NCBI GenBank assembly: GCA_913776255.1
Contig: CAJYLV010000024.1
Location: 1-34,510 of the forward strand
DNA: 34,510 nucleotides
Reading direction: 5' to 3'
Source: an uncultured Sphingomonas sp.
GTDB taxonomy: Bacteria; Pseudomonadota; Alphaproteobacteria; Sphingomonadales; Sphingomonadaceae
In this document: in pieces, positions 16,125-23,779 of the stretch
How positions within the stretch are numbered: position 1 is the first letter of the stretch
How the letters are laid out: each line of letters opens with the position of its first letter
Translations under genes and position numbers: made by a program
Notes under the pieces: generated by a model
Seen by the model: the letters and a program-made list of their open reading frames with translations, nothing else
What the model was told of the DNA's origin: nothing
Databases searched by the model: none

Positions 16125-16140
16125 TGCAGGAGCCGTGCCA
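16125..16140 (-). promoter_or_regulatory. Sigma54 (-24/-12) promoter of the psp operon
   Basis: The minus strand reads TGGCACGGCTCCTGCA. It matches the RpoN consensus TGGCACG-N4-TTGCA with one change, and keeps the invariant GG and GC exactly 10 nt apart. Start of transcription is expected near 16114. The divergent pspF encodes the matching sigma54 activator. An upstream PspF-binding site is expected between here and 16240, but I could not define one. Confidence 0.85.
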
Positions 16141-16242
16141 ATTCGCGTTTGTGGCGGAAAAGCTGGGATTTTCGGTGCCTGGGGTGGAATTGCAAAAACT
16201 GACGGTTGCTATCGTCTGGCAATTTGCGCCAATCCTTGGTGC

Positions 16243-17292
16243 ATGAAGCGCAGCACGCAGGTAATCGGTCAATCGGGCGTCTTCCTCGACGCGCTGGAGC
16301 GCGCGAGCCGCGCCGCCGCGCTCGATCGCCCGGTGCTGGTGATCGGCGAGCGCGGGACCGGCAAGGAGCTGGTCGCCGAGCGCCTCCATCACCTCAGCCC
16401 GCGCTGGGACCAGCCGCTGGTGACGATGAACTGCGCCGCCTTGCCCGAGACGCTGATCGAGGCGGAATTGTTCGGGCACGAGGCGGGGGCCTTCACCGGC
16501 GCGTCCAAGGCGCGCGCCGGTCGTTTCGAGGAGGCCGATGGAGGCACGCTGTTCCTCGACGAGCTGGGCACGCTGTCGATGGGCGCGCAGGAGCGGCTGC
16601 TGCGCGCGGTCGAATATGGCGAGGTGACGCGGATCGGCGCGTCGCGCCCGCTGCGCGTCGACGTGCGGATCGTCGCGGCGACCAACGAGCATCTGCCCGA
16701 CCGGGTGGAGGATAACACCTTCCGCGCCGATCTGCTCGACCGGCTGTGTTTCGAGGTGGTGACGCTGCCGCCGCTGCGCGCGCGCAAGAGCGACATTCCG
16801 GTGCTCGCCGACTTCTTCGGGCGGCGGATGGCGTCGGAGCTGGGGCGCGACGAATGGGCGGGCTTCTCGGCGGAAATGGAAGAGGCGATGCGCGATTATC
16901 GCTGGCCCGGCAACGTCCGCGAGCTGCGCAACGTCGTCGAGCGCGCGGTCTATCGCTGGGAACGCGCCGGGCCGGTCGGCGCGATCGAGTTCGATCCGTT
17001 CGACTCGCCCTATCGTCCGGCCGGCGCGAACGGCAAGCGCCCGACGCCGACCCCGACGCCCACGCCTGCGGCACCGCCGACTGGCGCGCAGGACGACGAG
17101 GAGGTCGCGGCGTGCGAGGTCGGGCCGTCCGACTTCAAGAGCCGCGTCGCGCTGTTCGAGCGCGAGTTGCTGACCAAATCGCTCGCCGAGCATCGCTTCA
17201 ACCAGCGCGCCACCGCCGAGGCGCTGGGGCTCAGCTACGACCAGCTCCGCCACGCGCTGCGCCGACACGATCTGATCGGAGCGGTTGCGTAA
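16243..17292 (+). CDS. pspF: Sigma54-dependent activator PspF
   Basis: Encodes a 349-residue enhancer-binding protein without a receiver domain, as in PspF. The AAA+ core has Walker A GERGTGKE (residues 35-42), the sigma54-contacting loop GAFTGA (82-87), Walker [11 protein letters not shown] (100-109) and [10 protein letters not shown] near residue 225. A Pro/Thr linker ([15 protein letters not shown]) near 265-280 leads to a Fis-type helix-turn-helix ([23 protein letters not shown]). It should open the promoter at 16125-16140 and be held off by PspA. The ATG at 16243 was chosen by homology; there is no clear ribosome site. It is slightly longer than E. coli PspF because of the linker. Confidence 0.93.
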   Translation: MKRSTQVIGQSGVFLDALERASRAAALDRPVLVIGERGTGKELVAERLHHLSPRWDQPLVTMNCAALPETLIEAELFGHEAGAFTGASKARAGRFEEADGGTLFLDELGTLSMGAQERLLRAVEYGEVTRIGASRPLRVDVRIVAATNEHLPDRVEDNTFRADLLDRLCFEVVTLPPLRARKSDIPVLADFFGRRMASELGRDEWAGFSAEMEEAMRDYRWPGNVRELRNVVERAVYRWERAGPVGAIEFDPFDSPYRPAGANGKRPTPTPTPTPAAPPTGAQDDEEVAACEVGPSDFKSRVALFERELLTKSLAEHRFNQRATAEALGLSYDQLRHALRRHDLIGAVA

Positions 17293-17354
17293 CGAGTGGC
17301 AGGGAGCCATTTGGGGCGCATCGCGTTGCCGACGCGAACCCTTGAGGAGGATTT

Positions 17355-17966
17355 ATGGCTTTCGAACTGCCGCCGCTGCCCTATGCCTATGACGCGCTGG
17401 AGCCGGTGATCTCCAAGGAGACGATGACCTTCCACCACGACAAGCACCATGCGGCCTATACCAACAAGCTGAACGAGGGCGTCGCCGCCGATCCGTCGCT
17501 GGACGGGCTGTCGATCGAGGATATCCTGGCGCGTGTCTCGTCGCTGCCGCCGCTGATCCGCAACAACGGCGGCGGGTTCTGGAACCATGATTTCTTCTGG
17601 AAGATCATGGCGCCGAAGGGCTCGACCCAGCCGTCGGGCAAGCTGGCCGAGGCGATCGACACCTATGGCGGGCTCGACAAGCTGAAGGAAGATTTCAACG
17701 GCAAGGGCGCCGGCCAGTTCGGTTCGGGCTGGGCGTGGGTGATCGCGGATTCGTCGGGGGCGCTGAAGGTCACCTCGACCCCGAACCAGGACAATCCGCT
17801 GATGGACGACGCCAAGGAGAAGGGCACGCCGATCCTGGGCAACGACGTGTGGGAACACGCTTATTACCTGACCTACATGAACGACCGCCCCGGCTATCTG
17901 AAGGCGTGGTGGGATGTGGTGAACTGGGACGAGGCCGGGCGCCGCTACGAAGCTGCGACCGCCTGA
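17355..17966 (+). CDS. Superoxide dismutase, Fe/Mn family (Mn-type residues)
   Basis: Encodes a 203-residue cytosolic enzyme that converts superoxide to oxygen and hydrogen peroxide. Metal ligands are His27 (TFHHDKHHAAY), His78 (FWNHDFFW), Asp164 and His168 (DVWEHAYY). The residue four before His78 is Gly74, and Gln145 lies in PNQDNPLM. This Gly/Gln arrangement is that of Mn enzymes (E. coli Gly77/Gln146) rather than Fe enzymes (Gln69/Ala141), so a Mn or cambialistic enzyme is more likely, even if pipelines label it sodB. The strong GAGGAGG before ATG 17355 suggests high expression. A terminator follows. Confidence 0.95.
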   Translation: MAFELPPLPYAYDALEPVISKETMTFHHDKHHAAYTNKLNEGVAADPSLDGLSIEDILARVSSLPPLIRNNGGGFWNHDFFWKIMAPKGSTQPSGKLAEAIDTYGGLDKLKEDFNGKGAGQFGSGWAWVIADSSGALKVTSTPNQDNPLMDDAKEKGTPILGNDVWEHAYYLTYMNDRPGYLKAWWDVVNWDEAGRRYEAATA

Positions 17967-17991
17967 TTTCGGCGAACCCCGCCAAAGGAGG

Positions 17992-18021
17992 AAGGCCCGG
18001 GCGACCGGGCCTTACTTTTTT
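17992..18021 (+). terminator. Intrinsic terminator after the superoxide dismutase gene
   Basis: AAGGCCCGG, the loop GCGA and CCGGGCCTT form a 9-bp stem, followed by ACTTTTTT. This is a textbook rho-independent terminator reading rightward, placed 25 nt after the stop. It ends 4 nt before the stop of the converging glycosidase gene; on that strand no T-run follows. Confidence 0.9.
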
Positions 18022-18024
18022 CGC

Positions 18025-19416
18025 TTATTCGAAGGTCCATTTCTGCTCGGGGCCGCCGGTGCACGGCCAGGTGATGACGTCCTTGGCGGGCGACAGCGAC
18101 GCGCCGCCGACCGCGAGGCACGATCCGGACTTGCGGTTGACGATCGTGTCGCCGCTGATCGTCCAGTGCGAGCGCTCGCCGATCGAGCAGGAGGTCTGGA
18201 TGGCGAGCGCGCCTTCCGTCTTGTCGCTGTCCTGCGCGAGGCACAGGCCGCTGTGCTGGAAGACCAGCTGCGTATAGTCGCCGACCTGCCGTCGCTCGAG
18301 CTGTTCGTTGCCGTCGCGGTTGCACGTCCACTGAATCGCCTTGCCGCGGAACGTCTGGTTGTAGCCGTTGATGTTGAGGCACATGCCGCTGTGCGCGACC
18401 TTGGCGCGCACCAATGTCGTCGACGGTAAACCAAGCGCGATCGTGCCGCGCGCGGCGTCGATCGTGATCTGCGACGCGGTCGGGATCTCGAGCGAGGTCG
18501 CGGTCGGGAAGCGCAGCGGCAGCCAGACATAGGTCGAGTCGTTGACGATCTGCCCGCTCGCCGGCCCCCAGCGATCGCCCATGTAGAGGTAGGACGTGCC
18601 CATCGATCCCTGCACCGGCAGGATATAGGTCGACTGTGAGTTATAGGTGTACGGGTGGCCGAAGCGGGTCGGTCCGCTCCACGGGCCGGCGAGGCTGGTC
18701 GCGGTGAAATAGGCGGCCTGATTGGGGTTCCAGCCGCTGGCGCCCGAGGTGAGCAGGAAATAGGTGCCGGCGCGCTTGACGATCGCCGGCGCCTCGCGGT
18801 GGAAGCCCTTCAGCACCGCCACGAGACTGTCGATCTTCGTGTAATCGTCGCTGAGCTTGTAGATGTTGAGATCGTAGTTCACCGCGGCGGACGAGATCAG
18901 ATAGGCCGAGCCGTCGGTGTCCTGGAACACCGTCATGTCGCGCGATTCGTAGCCGAGCGGATTGAAGCTGCCGAGATAGGTGTAATCGCCGTCGACCGTG
19001 TCCGACGTCGCCACCGCGACGCGCGCCTCGACGTAGTCCTTGCCGTTCTCCTTGTGCGCCCAGAGCACGTATTTCTTGGTCTTGGCGTTGTAGAGGACCT
19101 TCGGGCGCTCGATGTTGACGAAATTCAGCTCGTCGGCCGAGCTGGACTTCAGAATGTCGTTGCGGAACTCCCACGTCTTCAGGTCGGTCGAGCGGTACAT
19201 GGAGACGGCGCGGAAGGAATAGTCCGGGTTCCGGTTCTCGCCGAGGAAATAATAGTAATTGCCGACCTTGATGACCCCGCCGCCGTGCGCGTCGATCTGT
19301 GCGCCGGTGGTGGTGGTGAACTGCGAACCGTTGTTGATGGTCGCCGGTCCGGCCCAGGCCGGTGCCGCAACGGTCGCGGCGATCACGCACGCGGCCGCTA
19401 GTCTCAACCCTTTCAT
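18025..19416 (-). CDS. Secreted GH43-like glycoside hydrolase with C-terminal ricin-type lectin domain
   Basis: Encodes 463 residues. A signal peptide (MKGLRLAAACVIAATVAAPAWA) precedes a five-bladed propeller of the GH43 kind. IDAHGGGVIKVGNYYYFLGEN has the likely catalytic base Asp42, SRDMTVFQDTDGSAYLI the middle Asp, and HREAPAIVKRAGTYFLLTSGASGW the acid Glu. Residues about 330-463 form a ricin-B/CBM13-like module with repeated CLNINGYN, CLAQDSD and CLAVGGA units. The combination is like exo-beta-1,3-galactanase-type GH43 enzymes of plant arabinogalactan breakdown, but the substrate is uncertain. The ATG at 19416 has GAGAGGAAG just upstream. It stands alone, with no transporter gene next to it. 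Confidence 0.82.
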   Translation of the reverse strand: MKGLRLAAACVIAATVAAPAWAGPATINNGSQFTTTTGAQIDAHGGGVIKVGNYYYFLGENRNPDYSFRAVSMYRSTDLKTWEFRNDILKSSSADELNFVNIERPKVLYNAKTKKYVLWAHKENGKDYVEARVAVATSDTVDGDYTYLGSFNPLGYESRDMTVFQDTDGSAYLISSAAVNYDLNIYKLSDDYTKIDSLVAVLKGFHREAPAIVKRAGTYFLLTSGASGWNPNQAAYFTATSLAGPWSGPTRFGHPYTYNSQSTYILPVQGSMGTSYLYMGDRWGPASGQIVNDSTYVWLPLRFPTATSLEIPTASQITIDAARGTIALGLPSTTLVRAKVAHSGMCLNINGYNQTFRGKAIQWTCNRDGNEQLERRQVGDYTQLVFQHSGLCLAQDSDKTEGALAIQTSCSIGERSHWTISGDTIVNRKSGSCLAVGGASLSPAKDVITWPCTGGPEQKWTFE

Positions 19417-19457
19417 CTTCCTCTCCATCTCAGCCGCCGATCTGCGTCGGCCCGCCT

Positions 19458-19505
19458 TATGTAAGACATATCGCCGGAAAGGTGAAGCGTCGCGCGCAAA
19501 GTATA
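19458..19505 (-). promoter_or_regulatory. Candidate promoter -10 and operator of the glycosidase gene
   Basis: Within the AT-rich gap between the divergent genes, TATACT (minus strand, 19505-19500) is a good -10 although the -35 is weak. About 25 nt downstream lies the palindrome TATGT-AAG-ACATA (19458-19470), placed where a repressor would block elongation. This reading is by eye and tentative. The rest of the 253-nt gap (19417-19669) holds no gene I can support. Confidence 0.35.
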
Positions 19506-19669
19506 AAATGTAGTGCGATCAATAGAATGGCGAAGATTTAGCGGTAAACCTAATCATCGAGCGGGTGGTTGATGTAAATTTTCGATTAACCGTTGCTATG
19601 GACGACCGCCGGCGCAATGATATAAGTCGTACATAAGGGCGCGGGATCAGCGCTCATGGGGAGAGCGGC

Positions 19670-20266
19670 ATGGATCGTGCGTCGCGCCGGATCGGCGGGC
19701 TGGCGGGATTGTCTGTCATCGCGGTCGGATTGTGCTGGTGGTCGCTGGCGCCGATCCCGCGCCCGCGTCCCGACAGTGTCGCGATCGTCCATGCGCCCGC
19801 CGCGGCAGCAAGGGTCGAGCCGGTCGTCATCGCCGTCCCGACGCCCGCTCCGACGCCGCAGGCCGCCGATCCGGTGGTGGCGGCACGCCGCGACGCGACG
19901 GTGCTCGCCGCGGTGGCTGAGAAACGCTCCCCCGACGATCTCGTGCTGGACGGCGCCATGCAGCGCGAGCCGCGTGATCCGCTGCGCGCCGAACCGACCG
20001 AGGCGGCGATGCGCGCCGCGCTGCTCCGCGTCCCGGCGCTGGCGGGGGGCAAGGAGCCGCCGCGCGTGCTGTGCGTGGGCACGACGTGCGAGGTCACCGG
20101 CGTGGCGTCCGGCGGGCGCTCGACTGTCGAGATCGAACAGGCGCTGCGCGACCCGGCGATGCTGCACGCGATGGTGGCGCGCGGCTACATGCCCGGCCCG
20201 GCGACGGTGGCGGCGGTGGCGGGCGGCGGCGTCGGGTACGTCCTCTATCTCAACAACGAGATGTGA
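19670..20266 (+). CDS. Membrane-anchored or exported protein of unknown function
   Basis: Encodes 198 residues. An N-terminal hydrophobic helix (GLAGLSVIAVGLCWWSLAP) is followed by a Pro/Ala-rich stretch (PVVIAVPTPAPTPQ) and a soluble domain containing RVLCVGTTCEVTGVASG, a possible disulfide pair (Cys-x5-Cys), near residues 132-148. The C-terminus VAGGGVGYVLYLNNEM is hydrophobic. The ATG at 19670 has GGGGAGAG 5 nt upstream. I do not recognise the family. The next gene starts 43 nt downstream on the same strand, so they may be co-transcribed. Confidence 0.7.
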   Translation: MDRASRRIGGLAGLSVIAVGLCWWSLAPIPRPRPDSVAIVHAPAAAARVEPVVIAVPTPAPTPQAADPVVAARRDATVLAAVAEKRSPDDLVLDGAMQREPRDPLRAEPTEAAMRAALLRVPALAGGKEPPRVLCVGTTCEVTGVASGGRSTVEIEQALRDPAMLHAMVARGYMPGPATVAAVAGGGVGYVLYLNNEM

Positions 20267-20309
20267 CGTCGCGCCGTCCATGGCGCGGCCGGGATCAAAG
20301 GGAGAAGGC

Positions 20310-20930
20310 ATGATGACGATCGGCAGAAACGGGATGGTGGCCGCGGCGCTGGCGACCGCCCTGACGATGGCGGCGCCGGCCGGCGCGACGGTGATCGGCT
20401 TCGACGACCTGAGCGCGTCGGACGATCCGATCGCGGACGGCTATGCCGGGCTGCAATGGCGCAACCTGTACGTGCTCGATCCGTCGACCGCCCCCGTCAG
20501 CGGCTATACGAACGCGGTCGTGGACGGGCGGCAGGCGGCCTATAGCGGGTTCGACGATGCCGCGGAGATCGGCGGGCTGAGCGACGGCTATGTGCTGCAG
20601 AGCGGCTGGTTCACTGCCGCCTTCAACGACGGGCTGACGATCACCGCGAAGGGCTACAAGGGCGACGAGCTGATCCACGAGCTGTCGTTCGTCGTCGACA
20701 CCAACGCGCCGACTCTACAGACGTTCGACTGGCGCGGCGTGACGCGCGTCAGCTTCGCGGGCGCGGGCGGTAAGGACCGCTTCTTCGACATGTCGGGCAC
20801 CAACTTCGCGGTCGACGCGGTGCAAGTCGCCGCGGTGCCTGAACCGGCGACATGGGCGATGATGGTGTTGGGCTTCGCGGCGGTGGCGACCGCGCTGCGT
20901 CGCCAGCGGCGTCGCGTCATGCCCGCCTGA
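20310..20930 (+). CDS. PEPxxWA-CTERM sorting-domain exported protein
   Basis: Encodes 206 residues with a signal peptide (MVAAALATALTMAAPAGA) and a beta-rich mature domain (VIGFDDLSASDDPIADGYAGLQW...). It ends in the C-terminal sorting tag VPEPATWAMMVLGF plus a hydrophobic helix and the basic tail RRQRRR. PEP-CTERM tags are handled by exosortase, usually in exopolysaccharide-producing bacteria. The WA variant is typical of sphingomonads. No exosortase gene is in this window. AAGGGAGAAGG precedes the ATG at 20310. The mature part resembles other 'FDDL' PEP-CTERM proteins of unknown role. Confidence 0.88.
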   Translation: MMTIGRNGMVAAALATALTMAAPAGATVIGFDDLSASDDPIADGYAGLQWRNLYVLDPSTAPVSGYTNAVVDGRQAAYSGFDDAAEIGGLSDGYVLQSGWFTAAFNDGLTITAKGYKGDELIHELSFVVDTNAPTLQTFDWRGVTRVSFAGAGGKDRFFDMSGTNFAVDAVQVAAVPEPATWAMMVLGFAAVATALRRQRRRVMPA

Positions 20931-21021
20931 CCTTCCGGACCGGCGTCGCGCGTCGCACGGGCGCAGCCTGCGCGCGCGGCGTCGTCCTCCCTCTCCCGGA
21001 CGTGACGCGCTCCTTCCTTTC

Positions 21022-21054
21022 GCAATCATGATGCAATGATGGTTGCAATGTTAC
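21022..21054 (+). promoter_or_regulatory. Three tandem 11-bp GCAAT repeats upstream of the TonB receptor
   Basis: GCAATCATGAT, GCAATGATGGT and GCAATGTTACA follow one another head to tail, so GCAAT recurs every 11 nt at 21022, 21033 and 21044. The first two also contain an inverted ATCAT/ATGAT pair spaced by 6 nt. The block lies about 70 nt before the receptor start, the right place for an iron-responsive (Fur- or RirA-like) or AraC-type operator. The regulator is unknown. Confidence 0.4.
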
Positions 21055-21124
21055 ACCATCACATGCACGGACGGCTTGCGCGGCGTGCGGATCGACGCCA
21101 CGCTGACGGCTCGAAGGGGAAGAG

Positions 21125-23287
21125 ATGATCGTGCGTTCTTCGATACGCGCCGGGTGGCGCGGCGCTGGCCTTTCGCTGGCGGGTGCGCTGTCCCTGTCGC
21201 TGCTGCCGGCCGCTGCCTTCGCCGAGGAGGAGCCGCCGACGGACCATGACGAGGTCACGGTCGAGGCGGTGCGGCAACCGTATCGCGGCAATTTCACGCT
21301 GCGCGAGATCCCGCAGGCGATCACCACGATCGACGCCGGAACGCTGCAGGAGAACAATATCCTGCGGCTGACCGACGCACTGGACCTCAACGCGTCGGTG
21401 GTGCGGCAGAATACGCTGGGCGGGCTGTGGGACAGTTTCGCGGTGCGCGGCTTCGCGGGCGACGAGAATTTGCCGAGCGGCTATCTGGTCAACGGCTTCA
21501 ATGCCGGACGCGGGTTCAGCGGGCAGCGCGACGTCGCAGGGATCGAGCGCGTCGAGGTCTTGAAAGGGCCGGCGGCGGCGGTGCTGGGGCGCGGCGAGCC
21601 GGGCGGATCGATCAATCTGGTGACGAAACAGGCCGAACTCGGGCGCAGCTTCGGCAGCGCGTCGCTGCAATATCGCAGCTTCGACACGGTGCGCGCGGAG
21701 GGCGACGCCAACGTCGCGCTCACCGGCAACCTCACCGCGCGGCTGATCGGTTATGCCGAGTCCGGCGACACGTTCCGCGATACGGTCAGCCAGCGGCGCT
21801 GGGGGTTCCTGCCGTCCGCGGCGCTGGCGATCGGCGATGCCACGCGGCTGATCTACGACATGGAATGGACGCGCACCGCGGTGCCGTTCGATCGCGGGAT
21901 CGTCGTCCTCAACAACGATTTCCGTACCATACCGCGCTCCCGCTTCCTCGGCGAGCCGGGCGACGGCGACACGGTCGCGCGCGCGTTCGGGCACCAGTTG
22001 CGGCTCCAGCATGATTTCGGCACCGGCTGGACGTTGTTGCTCGGCGCCAGCCATCGCGACACGACGCTGACCGGTGCCTCCTCCGATGCCGAGACCGCAA
22101 TCGCGCGGCAGAAGCTGTTCGTCGACGGCCACACCCTGTCGCGCCAGCGCCGGACGCGCAGCTATACCTCCGCGCACAGCGTGTTCCGGGCCGAGCTGGC
22201 GGGCGAGTTCCTGACCGGCGGGCTGCGGCATCGCGTGCTGATCGGCGGCGATGTCGATTATTTCGACACCGACCAGTATTTCACCCGCTTCCGCGGCCCG
22301 GTCGTGACGGCGACGACCACCGACCGGCAGAGCTACGCGATCGACATCGACGATCCGGTCTATGGCCGCTGGCCGGTGCCGGTCGGGGTGCCGACCACCA
22401 ACCGGCTCGACGTGCAGCGGACGCTGGGCGGGTATGTGCAGGACCAGATCAGCCTGACCGGCCGGCTGCAGCTGCGCGTCGGCGGGCGCATCGACAGCTT
22501 CCTGCTGCGCGTCGACAATCGCTTGCTCAACACCGAAGGCCGCCGCAGCCGTGCGCGGTTCAGCCCGCAGGCCGGCGTGGTCTACGAGATCGCGACGCCG
22601 CTGTCGCTCTATGCGGCGTACGGCGAAGGCTATCGCGCCAATATCGGCACCGATGCGCGCGGCAACGTCTTCGAGCCCGAGACGAGCAAGTCGATCGAGG
22701 CGGGGGTGAAGCTGACCGCGTTCGGCGGGCGGCTCAACGGAACGCTGGCGGTGTACCAGCTCGACAAGGCGAACGTGCTGGCGACCGATACCGTCAATCC
22801 GGGCTTCTCGGTCGCGATCGGCAAGGCGCGCAGCCGCGGGGTCGAACTGGACGTGATCGGGCAATTGCCGGGGCGCATCGACGTGCTGCTGAGCTATGCC
22901 TATACCGATGCCGAAGCGCGGTCACGGGTGCGCGATCCCAATTTCTCGTTCCAGATCCTGCCCGGCGACCCGCTCATCAACATCCCCGATCACAATGCCA
23001 ATGTGCAGCTCGCCAAGCACATGACGTTCGGTTCGCGCGAGGCGCTGCTGGGCGCCGGGGTGCACTATGTCGGCGAGCGAAGCGGCGAAACCGGCACGCG
23101 CTTCACCTTGCCCGCGCACACGCTGGCGCGGGTGTTCGGCGAGGTCGACCTGACCCCGGCGACGACCTTGTTCGGGTCGGTGACCAATCTGTTCGACACG
23201 CAATGGTATGCCAACAGCTACTCGCCCGTCTGGGTACAGCCGGGCACGCCGCGCACCGCGACGATCGGGGTGCGCGCGCGCTTCTGA
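21125..23287 (+). CDS. TonB-dependent siderophore-type outer-membrane receptor
   Basis: Encodes 720 residues. The signal peptide ends near AAAFA (residue 33). A plug domain follows (about 45-160) with IPQAITTIDAGTLQENN, the conserved SFAVRGF, and RVEVLKGPAAAVLGRGEPGGSINLVTK. A 22-strand barrel ends in the aromatic residue expected for BAM assembly (ATIGVRARF). This pattern fits ferric-siderophore receptors (FhuA/FpvA type) with energy from TonB-ExbBD. There is no extra N-terminal signalling domain, so no FecIR-type regulation. The ATG at 21125 has AAGGGGAAGAG upstream. The ligand cannot be told. Confidence 0.93.
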   Translation: MIVRSSIRAGWRGAGLSLAGALSLSLLPAAAFAEEEPPTDHDEVTVEAVRQPYRGNFTLREIPQAITTIDAGTLQENNILRLTDALDLNASVVRQNTLGGLWDSFAVRGFAGDENLPSGYLVNGFNAGRGFSGQRDVAGIERVEVLKGPAAAVLGRGEPGGSINLVTKQAELGRSFGSASLQYRSFDTVRAEGDANVALTGNLTARLIGYAESGDTFRDTVSQRRWGFLPSAALAIGDATRLIYDMEWTRTAVPFDRGIVVLNNDFRTIPRSRFLGEPGDGDTVARAFGHQLRLQHDFGTGWTLLLGASHRDTTLTGASSDAETAIARQKLFVDGHTLSRQRRTRSYTSAHSVFRAELAGEFLTGGLRHRVLIGGDVDYFDTDQYFTRFRGPVVTATTTDRQSYAIDIDDPVYGRWPVPVGVPTTNRLDVQRTLGGYVQDQISLTGRLQLRVGGRIDSFLLRVDNRLLNTEGRRSRARFSPQAGVVYEIATPLSLYAAYGEGYRANIGTDARGNVFEPETSKSIEAGVKLTAFGGRLNGTLAVYQLDKANVLATDTVNPGFSVAIGKARSRGVELDVIGQLPGRIDVLLSYAYTDAEARSRVRDPNFSFQILPGDPLINIPDHNANVQLAKHMTFGSREALLGAGVHYVGERSGETGTRFTLPAHTLARVFGEVDLTPATTLFGSVTNLFDTQWYANSYSPVWVQPGTPRTATIGVRARF

Positions 23288-23356
23288 GCGGGCAACCATG
23301 CGGGGTCGAGATCATTGTGATTCCAAGCGCCCGTGGTCGGGCGCGCGGAGGTCATC

Positions 23357-23779
23357 ATGCTCGCACCCACCGCCGCGCCGTGGCGCATCCATCCGCTGCA
23401 CGGCGTGCTGCTCGCCTTTCCGGTGGCGCTGTTCCCGGCGGCGCTGGCAGCGGACCTGACCTATCTGGGCAGCGCCGAGATGCAATGGTCGAACATGGCG
23501 GCGTGGGCGATCACCGGGGCGCTGGCGTTCGGCGCGCCGGCGCTGGCGTGGAGCGTCTGGGCGGCGCTGCGGCGGCGGGCGACATGGGCGTATCCGTTGC
23601 TGCTCGCGTTGGCGTGGGTCGCGGGGCTGGTCAACGCCTTCCAGCACAGTCAGGACGCCTGGGCGTCGGTCGGAGTCGGCGGCTTGTTGCTGTCGCTGGT
23701 GTCGAGCGGCGCGGTGCTGGCGGCGGGATGGCTGGCGCTCGGCGCGCGCAGCGTGGTGGTGCGGGAGACGGTGCGATGA
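23357..23779 (+). CDS. DUF2231-type membrane protein
   Basis: Encodes 140 residues with four predicted membrane helices. The opening WRIHPLHGVLLAFPVALFPAALAADL is the DUF2231 signature (His-Pro within the first helix). The ATG at 23357 has GGAGG 5 nt upstream. Its TGA overlaps the ATG of the sugar dehydrogenase gene (ATGA), so the two proteins are translationally coupled and likely work together, perhaps with this protein handling electrons or haem at the membrane (inference). It lies 69 nt downstream of the TonB receptor. Confidence 0.83.
   Translation: MLAPTAAPWRIHPLHGVLLAFPVALFPAALAADLTYLGSAEMQWSNMAAWAITGALAFGAPALAWSVWAALRRRATWAYPLLLALAWVAGLVNAFQHSQDAWASVGVGGLLLSLVSSGAVLAAGWLALGARSVVVRETVR

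Noticed and set aside
21059..22864. 601-residue open frame antisense to the TonB receptor
   Set aside because: Arg/Asp/Ala-rich composition without any family motif, directly opposite a well-supported gene; typical of the third-position GC shadow in high-GC DNA.
23203..23775. Sugar dehydrogenase starting far upstream inside the TonB receptor
   Set aside because: That frame is non-coding text overlapping two genes; the ATG at 23776 starts a perfect lipoprotein signal.
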